This document shows positions 34,840 to 43,319 of a stretch of DNA of 64,000 nucleotides, piece after piece (position 1 is the first letter of the stretch; each line of letters starts with the position of its first letter). The translations under genes and the position numbers were made by a program. Under the pieces are notes generated by a model. That model searched no databases. It saw only the letters and a program-made list of their open reading frames with translations, and was not told the origin of the DNA. This DNA is from Panicum virgatum (Eukaryota; Streptophyta; Magnoliopsida; Poales; Poaceae), in the NCBI RefSeq assembly GCF_016808335.1, contig NC_053149.1, positions 39,386,118 to 39,450,117 of the forward strand, in the 5' to 3' direction.

Positions 34840-35557
34840 ATCTGGACACAGAATCATGATATTAAATTGATTGCTAATCTACTGTTTCAACAAAAATAAT
34901 TACAACAAAAATAATTACTCGACATAACTGGACACACAATCATGCTATTTGTAAAGCGTAGAAGAATTTTGGTTACCTGCAGTCGCCGGCTCGAAAATCC
35001 GGCAGGGCTTCGCCTCTCTCCCTCCCTCTCTCTTTTTTCTTTGTTTCTGGAATTGTAGTGATGCAAATGAGGGGTGGGGGACCAGCCAACCCTTATATAG
35101 GGGTGGTAGAGCCGGCCGCCCAGCTGCCGGGCGGCCAGGGGGGGCCGGCCGCCCCGCTGCCGGGCGACCGGCCCTAGGGACCTGTCTGCAATTTTTTTCT
35201 TCTTTTTTTTTGCGTTCAAGTCCCTGCCGCCCGGCAGCCGGACGGCCAGGTCTCGGCCGCCCGGCATCGGGGCGGCCGGGGTATATTTCTGTAAATTTCC
35301 AAATCAAAAATATATTTTTATAAAAAACAGAAATAAAAAATAAAAAACCGCTCCGTTGTCCCAGTGCCCTCCTCCTCCCACCGCAGAGCCAGAAGCAGTC
35401 CCAGCCCATCATTGAGCAGTCAGAACCACATACCAAAATGGAAAAAGTTGTATTTACCTTTCTTTCTGGACTGAGGATCGAGTTTACACTTTCACTCTAG
35501 ACTTGAAAACCTGATATTTTAGCTCTCGTACTCACGATACGGGATATATAATCTCTA

Positions 35558-36250
35558 GCTGGTTTCTTTTAGTGTTTTTTTCTTTTTTTCTTTTATATTT
35601 ATTTTTGGATGAATTTTTAGAAAATCATAGTAAATCACAAAAAAATCATAAAATAGAAAATTTAATTTTGCTAGACTCCACATGAAAAATTATTTTTTAT
35701 TTTTAAATATATATTTTATGTAATTAATTCATAACTACATTTCCATGGTCCAATTATGGTGAAATTTTTGTTGTGGTCTAATAATTATATTCTTGATTTG
35801 TAGTGAAAATTACGTTCATTGAATCATGTATGCTTGCAATTGAAGAGTTTGATATACCTTGGAATTAAATTCCTGAATCTATAACTCAACTGAAGAGTCT
35901 GATATAGCTTGGAATTGAATTTCTGAATCTATAACTTAGACATACATGATTTAATGAACATGAAATTTGCACTACAACTCAAGAATATAATTATTAGCCC
36001 ACCAGAAATTTTTTTACCATAATTGGATAAAAAAATGTAGATACGAATTAACTACAGAAAAAAATATATATCTAAATGTAAAAAGTAATGTTTACTAAAT
36101 TATATCATATGTCACCGCATATCTACTCACGTGGAGTCCAAAAATATTAAATTTTCTATTTTATAATTTTTGTGATTTACTATGTTTTTAAAAGATTCAT
36201 CCAAAGTAAACATAATAGAAAAAGAGGAAAACCACTAAAAAAAACCAAGC
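35558..36250. mobile_element. Foldback/inverted-repeat element, about 690 bp
   Basis: The two halves are long imperfect inverted repeats of about 300 bp. GCTGGTTTCTTTTAGTG at 35558 pairs with CACTAAAAAAAACCAAGC ending at 36250. TTTGGATGAATTTTTAGAAA pairs with the region around TTAAAAGATTCATCCAAAG. The loop (about 35860-35950) holds related GGAATTGAATTTCTGAATC repeats. It is very AT-rich and non-coding. A transcript would form a long hairpin. Confidence 0.75.
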
Positions 36251-37157
36251 AAATAGAACTTTTTCCTACCAAAATCAGTAGCAGCACGGCCACCGGCACG
36301 ACCGGATATGTTTTTCTTTATTTTGATTCCCCCCTCTGTCCTAACTTTCTTTTGACGCTCTAATCAGTTCATAAATTTCTACCTTTCAATGATTTGAGAC
36401 ATGTGTTCCAACATTTTCGAAAGCTATTTAATGAATGTTTAATAAGTGTTCAACATTCCATGTGGAAATATTGAAATTATAAAATCCAAATATTGAAATT
36501 GTAAAGTTAGCATGTTGAACTTACAAATCAAGCTGTTGCTTAATTTTGCGCTTATCACATATCAACATTTCCAAACATTTGTTTTAACATTTTGTAAAAA
36601 CTGAGTCAACATTTTGTAAATACTATTTTATTATTTTTAAAGTGTGAAACTAGGTTCTATTTAACTACTGATCTGCTTAAAATAACTTAAAAATAAATAT
36701 ATCCATATTGGAGCTCCTTTTGCTTCATTTTATACTCATCATCATGCTTCAAATAATTTTGAAAATGGATGCATCAATCAAGAGAAAAATATAATTGAAT
36801 TTTCTAACTCCATTCAAAATACACTTGATGATGGTTGCCCTGTTCTAACCAACCATGTGTCCTCTATGCAGCCGCATGGGGCAGTCCTTGCTACTCACAT
36901 CACGTGCTATATGCCCTACGTGTTTTGGGTTCGCTGGATTATTCTAGGTGCTTTGGCCTCCACAACGAATCTTATACTTTGGATGATGTATAAGGAATTT
37001 TCTTACGAAAGATATACAGGATCTTCTGATTTTAGGCTTAGACCTTATCCACGGCCCGGAATAAATAGGCATGTCTGCCAAACTCATCAGGCTTATAGGC
37101 CCAAAACAAACTCGAAGTCCCCTAGAGGGCAATGCACCAAAATAGTGAACCAACCGT
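36251..37157. other. Intergenic, no gene recognised
   Basis: AT-rich DNA. One open frame at 36857-37168 shows no domain or splice partner, and its end is overrun by the hAT terminus at 37166. Nothing else is supported. Confidence 0.4.
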
Positions 37158-37402
37158 GTTACATCTAGGGATGGCAACGGGTAAAATCCGTGCGGATACT
37201 AATTTTAGAAACCCGCACCCGCGAACTTAAATCCGTGCCCGCGCCCGCAACCCGCGACGGGTAGAAACCAGACTCATACCCGCTGTCCGCGGATACCCGC
37301 GTACCCGCGGGCATGCCCGTGTACCCGCGAGGAGGGACGAGGGAGGGCGTCGGAGCTGCCTGCGCTTGCCTGGCCGTCTGCGCTCGCCTGGGGTCGGCCC
37401 TC

Positions 37403-39088
37403 TGTGAGGATCGATGGACCAAGAGGGGGGTGAATTGGGCCTTTTTCAAATTCTAAAACACAATAAAGAAACCTTAACCTATGCAATGCTAGTAAGGCAT
37501 CAATTCACCAACCGGATAACTAAACTACCAACACAAGTTAAGAAAGAGGTAACGAGAAGTAAAGCCTAGCAAGGTAGAGCTAAGTTATGATCTCTAAGTC
37601 AAGTACATGAATAAATTGCATGAAAGAAAATGCTTGAATAAAGAGTGTGAACAAGAGACGACCGGATTTTTTCCCGTGGTATCAATGTGTTGGCACACAC
37701 CCCTAATCCACGTTGTGACACTCACAAAGAGTCTTGTCACCTCCCAAGTCACCGAGACGAGGGCGCTCACTAAGAGTCTCCGTTCACCATCCCGGCGTGG
37801 TGGAGATCAAGCCACATACAATCTTCTTCTCCGGGCTCCCACAATCCTTGGCAAGCTCCGCGAGAAACACCTCGATCACCAAGATCGCCTAGGTGATGCC
37901 AATCACCAAGAGTAACAAGCTAAGGCCTTCACTTGAGCAAGAACCGATCACCAAGAACGGATGCACGCAAGCTTCTCTCTACTCAAGTCCTTAATCTTAC
38001 TTCTTGATTGATTGAATGAACAAGTATGTGAAAGATGAAGTTCAAGGTGGCTCTTGAGTATAGTATGAGTGTTTGGATGTTGCCTGGTGTCAAGAGTGGC
38101 AAAATGACCCATTGGAGGGGTATATATAGGCAGCTCACACGAATAGAGCCGTTGGAGAAAAGCTGCCAGAAAACTGCGTAGCGCCGGTTAATCCGACGTA
38201 CCTCCAATAGTCAGCGTCGGTTTAACCGATGAATGTAAACTGCCCCTTCTGAAAACTAGCTGTTACAACTTGGGCAGATTAACCGACGTATCATCGGTTT
38301 AACTGGTGAGTGTAGTTGTCCTCTGATCAACTGAAAAACCAAGTCTCTGGACAACTGCACCGACGTTAACTCAAAACCATCGTCGGTTTAACCGGTGAGT
38401 ACAACTTCAGAAATTCCTGGAAAAACCATCTCACTGGTCAATTGCACCGACGTCTCAATTCAAACATCGTCGGTTTAACCGGTGTATAGAACCTTGAAAC
38501 ACCCTGGAAAAACCAACTCTGGACTAATGCACCGACGTTCAATTCAAACGCGTCGGTTTAACCGGTGTATTGACTTGTCCAGACTCTGCTGACTTCGTTT
38601 AACCGACGTATAGAAAATTGGAGTCGTCGGTTAAACCGGTGTATAGACTTTTTCCTGATTTTGCCTTTTCTGATTTGAGTCTTGAATGAAATCCAAATAT
38701 TCTTGAGATATAAGTTGAGAACCACTTATTTGAACTTCTGAAAACCTGAGTGACCATAGTGTGCATCCATTTTTGATTGACCATGTCCATACTCAAGTTA
38801 CTTGGCCTTAACCCCTCTTAATAGTGCGATCACTACAAAACTATAAAACCTATACTAACCTAAGTGTCCTTCTCAACCTTATGACACTTAGGACTAGAAA
38901 GATCCTTAGTCTTGACATATAATTGAGTTGAATACCGAGATCGCCTTTTTGAATAATGAAATTGAGGGGCCTCTTTTGACATATGACCAAATGAGCGATA
39001 ATGATCTATTAAGCTGCACAAACTCATTAGTCACAATAATAGTTGTCATTAATCACCGAAACATACCTTGAGGGCCTAGATGCTTACA
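37403..39088 (-). repeat. 3' LTR of the Sirevirus (left)
   Basis: Begins TGTGAGGATCG and ends GATGCTTACA. Minus-strand TATA-like CTATATATACC lies near 38118-38129. A dense cluster of (A)CCGACG...CGTCGGTTTAACCGGTG palindrome pairs occupies 38184-38645 in the U3 region. It retains about 44 bp near 37735-37780 that the other LTR lacks, between short CTCACTAAGAGTC repeats. Confidence 0.93.
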
Positions 39089-39102
39089 ATCTCCCCCTTT
39101 TT
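39089..39102 (-). other. Polypurine tract of the Sirevirus
   Basis: On the minus strand AAAAAGGGGGAG abuts the 3' LTR, two bases from its edge, where plus-strand DNA synthesis is primed. Several further CTCCCCC blocks at 39330-39375 resemble the multiple polypurine tracts known from Sireviruses. Confidence 0.8.
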
Positions 39103-39401
39103 GGTGATTGATGACAACACAAACATAAATAACGAGAGAGCGAGAAAGATAAAGCAAGATAAACACAAGCAAACTCGAAAAAAGGACCAAAGAGCTCAAC
39201 GGCTCAAACGAAATCCATAGATATGTCTCAAACCACAGCATACTCAAACGACAAATGTACATATCCATGAACTAACACCAAATGAGATAATAAAACATCA
39301 AGGTCCTGATAACTACGAGCTCTCTCTAACTCTACCCTCCCCCTGACTCCAACTCCCCCTGACTCTCTCCCCCTTTGGCGTCAAAGCACTAAAAATGCGA
39401 G

Positions 39402-41960
39402 CTACTGATCCGGCTGTCGTGGCACGGCAAGGAAGCGGTCCGGGTCGTCATCGTCGTCGTCGTCGTCAGACGGTGAACCCTCGGTGACAGACGGGAGCTG
39501 CTGGTCAGTACTCCCTGCTGGATCTGAACTGACTGGGGGTGTAGCTATGGTAGAGGCTCTCGTGCTAGCACTGCCTGGGAGAGAATCCGTAGACGTAGTA
39601 ACCGGCTCAGCAGAAGAAGTGTCAACGTCTGACGTAGTGAGTGCTGAAGCTGCCGGCTGTGTCGACTGCTGAAGTAAGGACCCCTCTCCTCCTCCCCCTG
39701 AAGGTAGTGTCTGTGGTACGATGGGGAGGGCGACTGACTGGACTGCTGAAGGAGACTCCTGGAAGAGTGAAGTCGCTGGCAGTGGTGAGAACAGTGGACG
39801 ACCGGCAGACCCAAGTAGTGCGGACATCGAGAACGTGGTCTCCGGTGTCGCTGAGGTGGCTGGAGCTGCAGTAGGGGCTGGAGCTGGTGTAACGGCAAGC
39901 TGAGGTGCTCCAACACCCTGAAGGCCTGGCTGTCCTGGCTGCTGCGGGGCGAGTCCGGTGTGAGAGTAAAGCTGTGAGATCATCCCGAACATCGCCATCA
40001 TGCCCTGCTGCATCTGCTGGAACTGAGCGTCTGTCCTCTGAGAGACTCTGTCAATAAGCCCGACAAAACGCTCCTCGGTCGCAGCCCGCTCTCGGGCGGC
40101 CGCCCTCTGTATAGCAGCAAGCTGAGCCTCATGGGCTCTCCTGGCCTCCTCCTGTGCGAGCCGGTCCTCTCTTTGCTGAGTCACGAGCTGCTGTAGAAGT
40201 GCGGTGAGCTCGGACGGCTGAGACACCTGAGACTCAGAGACTGTAGCAGGTGCTGGTGACTCTGGAGCTGGCTCTCTAGACCCCCCTGCCTCGTGGTCGT
40301 GACTAGCTGGGGCTGCTGCAGGGAAGTACTCCACGTCCTCGGAGGAGTCTGACTCAAGCTCAGACCAGTGTATCTCATCCTCTCCTCCGGGAAGCTGTGC
40401 CTCGGCGGCTAGCAGTGCCTCGTCCTCCTGTGCCACTCGGGCCTGTGCCTCTGGTGACAACTGTGCCATGGCAGCTCTCTCTGCCTGTCTGCCTCTCCTC
40501 CGGTCCTGTGGTGCTGTCGGACGGTAAACTGGGAACCGGGGAGCCTCGTCGTGACGGTAGGGAGCGCTGATGGGTGACTCTGCTGGCACAATCATAGAAC
40601 ATATATAGCTGATCCAGTGTGCAAAGGGAAACTGTCGCACCACACCCATCCCGTCTATGATCACATCATCTATCTCAGCCAGAATAAAGTCAACTATGTC
40701 AAACGGCTCGTGAGTGAGGATGTGTAGAAGCTGGAGCTGCTGCAGTCCTGTAAACCCCTCTGGGTAGCCACTCCTCGGTAGCAAAGTCCTCCGGAGCGCC
40801 ATGTGTACTGTGTATGCCTCTGGGGTCAGCAGGCTGGGAACTCTGGCGTAGGAGGCAGGGAACGGCTGGCGGAAACACTGAGAGATCGCCTCGTGAGAAG
40901 GTGCAATCCCGCCAATCATCGCTCTGCGCGGTGGATCTGCATCTCCGTAAACCATCTCGTGCAGGGAGACGTCAACTAAGTCAACTCCGAGAATCCCTGC
41001 TATCATCGCTCTCGAGAAACCAAAGACCTGGCCTCCAAAAACAAAGTGTACTGCTCGACGCTCGGGAGCAATCCAGGCCGTGGCATAGAAGACTCTGACC
41101 CAGTCCTCGATATATCTGTTCTGCTCAATCTGGAGTAACCTGGGCAGGCCCCTGAAGTGAGCGAAGTGCTCTCTGACGTCTGCTCCCCCTGCGGCTGTCC
41201 TCAGTGACACCCAGTCAAGCACTCTGTGCGGGAAGATCCTGTGGCCCCGCCTCTGGTAGGTCTCATAGAAACTGGCTTGAAGAAGCGTCCAGAACCTACG
41301 GTCGACCCTGCTGTCACGGGTCACGGGGAACCAGTCCTCCTCCTGAACACTCCACCTAAGCCTCTTGACCTTTGCCGCATTGGCCTTGGTCAAGTTCTGG
41401 AGCAGCACACCTGGCTCCAGACGCACAACAGTGTCCATACGGAACACTGCGCGCTCGGCCTCTAGGGCCTCGGCTCTACGAGCTGCTGCTGCTGCGGACC
41501 TGCGAGGCTCCTGAGGCTGGTGACCTCCTCGCGTCCTCGGTCCAGTGCGACGCTCGGTCGCTGGCGAAGTGTCTCCTGCTGGGGACGTCTGCCGAGTGCG
41601 GCCAGAACGTCGTAGAGTCGGTGACTCCTGTGTGCCCTGCCCCTGCGACTGCTCAGACTGCTCAGCCTCTATATCTGCATCTGACTCTGCAGCTGAAAGT
41701 GAACGATCTGACTCTGCTGCTGCTGCCTCAGTCGTGGCTCTGGTGGCCCTGGCACCTCTGACTCGGCCCATACCTCGGCCTCTGGCCCTGCCCCTGGCTG
41801 GCGGATCCCTGATCGCGAACGGGCGAGCACGGCCTGACGCCTGCTCCTCGGCGGCCTTGGCCACCATCTCGGCCCTCTCGGCCTCTCTCTCTGTGCGAGT
41901 CCGCTTGCGGACGGGCTTCTCCACAACGACCTCCTTCCCTTTCCTTTTCTCGCGACCCAT
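39402..41960 (-). CDS. Envelope-like / putative plant transposon protein ORF of the Sirevirus
   Basis: An uninterrupted 852-aa ORF lies downstream of pol. I chose the ATG at 41960 (MGREKRKGKEVVVEKPVRKR), although the frame stays open to 42422. The order is: a basic, nuclear-signal-like N-terminus and Arg/Gly-rich stretch; an acidic Ser/Glu region; a globular domain at about residues 170-470 with RYIEDWVRVFYATAWI and HFVFGGQVFGFSRAMIAGI, matching the pattern of the putative plant transposon protein family; a charged coiled coil (LLQQLVTQQREDRLAQEEAR); then a Ser/Thr/Pro-rich tail ending in an Asp run. I see no convincing signal peptide or transmembrane segment, so 'envelope' is positional only. 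It is intact, whereas gag-pol is broken. Confidence 0.75.
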   Translation of the reverse strand: MGREKRKGKEVVVEKPVRKRTRTEREAERAEMVAKAAEEQASGRARPFAIRDPPARGRARGRGMGRVRGARATRATTEAAAAESDRSLSAAESDADIEAEQSEQSQGQGTQESPTLRRSGRTRQTSPAGDTSPATERRTGPRTRGGHQPQEPRRSAAAAARRAEALEAERAVFRMDTVVRLEPGVLLQNLTKANAAKVKRLRWSVQEEDWFPVTRDSRVDRRFWTLLQASFYETYQRRGHRIFPHRVLDWVSLRTAAGGADVREHFAHFRGLPRLLQIEQNRYIEDWVRVFYATAWIAPERRAVHFVFGGQVFGFSRAMIAGILGVDLVDVSLHEMVYGDADPPRRAMIGGIAPSHEAISQCFRQPFPASYARVPSLLTPEAYTVHMALRRTLLPRSGYPEGFTGLQQLQLLHILTHEPFDIVDFILAEIDDVIIDGMGVVRQFPFAHWISYICSMIVPAESPISAPYRHDEAPRFPVYRPTAPQDRRRGRQAERAAMAQLSPEAQARVAQEDEALLAAEAQLPGGEDEIHWSELESDSSEDVEYFPAAAPASHDHEAGGSREPAPESPAPATVSESQVSQPSELTALLQQLVTQQREDRLAQEEARRAHEAQLAAIQRAAARERAATEERFVGLIDRVSQRTDAQFQQMQQGMMAMFGMISQLYSHTGLAPQQPGQPGLQGVGAPQLAVTPAPAPTAAPATSATPETTFSMSALLGSAGRPLFSPLPATSLFQESPSAVQSVALPIVPQTLPSGGGGEGSLLQQSTQPAASALTTSDVDTSSAEPVTTSTDSLPGSASTRASTIATPPVSSDPAGSTDQQLPSVTEGSPSDDDDDDDDPDRFLAVPRQPDQ

Positions 41961-42342
41961 CTCTTTTAGGTAAAACCTCGAACACCTGGTGAGCGTGGAA
42001 CGGCTGCGGCTGCGGCGTGAACGGTGTGGAGGCTTGGAGGCGTGGAGGCTGCGGTTTCGGCGTGGATGGTGGAGAGGTGAGTAGCTTGGCGGCGCTTGGC
42101 GATGGAGGCGCGTGCGGGCGGCGCAGGTGGGCGACGCGCGGGCGAAGTGCAAGCGGCGGCGGCGCTGTCTGCGCGCTGCGGCGGCTGCGGATGAGCGAGG
42201 GCGCGGCGGCGCGTGGAGTGCTGGTGATGGTGTGCACAGGCGGCGGCGCTGGGATGAATGCGGCGGCGGCTTGAATCGGGTGCGAAGCGGCGGCGGCGTG
42301 AAGGGAGAAGGGAAAACTGAGGGCACGGCACGAGCAAGGGTC

Positions 42343-42685
42343 ATATAGGACAGGCGGGCCCCGCAAATTTCCTTAACGCCAGTTAAACCGATGCCTAGGT
42401 TTAGATCACCGGTTGATTGCATCGGTGCAGTTCATCCGAGACTTCTGCAGAAATCCATCTGAACGCCGGTTGAACCGACGATTAGCATTTTGAACTCGCC
42501 GGTTGATTGCTGCTAACACCGGTTGATTGACAGGTCAAAACTGTGTTATGTTCACCGGTTGATCCGATGCTATCACTTTTGTATACGCCGGTTGAACCCC
42601 TGTCTTGACTGAGCTGAGGCTGAAACTTAGTAACGCCGGTTAAACCGATGGGTATAGATCCATTGAGCGTCGGTTTAACCGGTGA
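42343..42685 (-). promoter_or_regulatory. Putative internal promoter of the envelope-like ORF with LTR-type palindromes
   Basis: On the minus strand a TATA-like CCTATATGA (about 42348-42343) precedes a GC-rich CCGCCGCCG leader of roughly 370 bases and the ATG at 41960. Immediately upstream (42370-42685) are at least eight CACCGGTT/GTCGGTTTAACCGGTG-type half-sites or palindromes. These are the same motif family that fills the LTR U3 region. Confidence 0.5.
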
Positions 42686-43319
42686 AGCCAAAAACCCCTC
42701 ACTCAGCTCACTCTTCTATGCTAAGTCCAATAAACTTATAAGATTCAAATAAACTCAAGTTAATGGACTTGCATAGGCGACTTTACCCCTCAAAATAAAT
42801 AGGATAGCACACTAGCTTAAATAATTTTCTTTTCAAACACAAGGGAAAAGCCGCAAGAGAGACAAAGCGCCAAATATAATGTATGAGCCATGTCATAGGA
42901 ATATTGAAGATAGAAAGCTTCAAACTCATCATGACATTGCTCACTAGGCAAAAACGCACCTAACACTTTGCTCTTTTCACTTTTCATGAATTAAGATCTT
43001 GTATATGAAACAAGTCTCATTTTCATCAAGTGGTCTCCTTTGTGACCCTTACGCATGCAATGATAATGCAAACTACAACCAAATGCGAAAGTAAAGTAAA
43101 CATGAAGTGCACATCTATATGACAAGAAATGCATAACAAGAAATTAAGATCTACTTGTCAAGTTTGAACCCACGGGAAGCTTCTTCATGATGAGCCTTTC
43201 TACAAGCCTAGAGGAAAACAAGTGGACCACCACCTCTAGCTAAATCATTGCTCATTACTATCTTACCATGGTTAGACAAGTGTCCTATATGTATGCATTT
43301 TTCTATATGACATGGCAAC

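Larger units (their letters stand above)
32448..35351 (-). mobile_element. MULE-B, complete 2.9-kb element with GRF gene and truncated transposase
   Basis: A perfect 9-bp duplication TCCGTTGTC (32439-32447, 35352-35360) flanks ends GCGGGTTTTTTTTATATTTT and, inverted, GCGGTTTTTTATTTTTTATT. The TIRs of about 365-375 bp contain an AT-rich outer zone, repeated palindromes of the GGCCGCCCGGCAGC type, TATA boxes (32699-32706; 35092-35099 on -) and leaders with GCGAAGCCCTGCCGGATTTT ending in donors at 32811 and 34977. The interior carries a GRF zinc-finger gene (+) converging on a 3'-truncated transposase (-). An internal deletion has removed the catalytic domain, so it is non-autonomous. Confidence 0.93.

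Noticed and set aside
27560..35415. Shared CCCATCATTGAGC near 27567 and 35405, as a possible larger target duplication around both MULEs
   Set aside because: A 13-base match is expected by chance in 64 kb, and each MULE already has its own perfect 9-bp duplication.
36857..37168. 103-codon frame before the Pack-hAT
   Set aside because: Ends inside the transposon terminus; no similarity recognised.
41545..42366. Plus- and minus-strand alternative frames around the envelope-like ORF leader
   Set aside because: GC-driven shadows; the minus frame from 41960 carries the recognisable domain order.
39402..42422. Longest form (1006 aa) of the envelope-like protein
   Set aside because: The extra N-terminal part is translated from the palindrome cluster and GC-rich leader. 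The ATG at 41960 is the likelier start.
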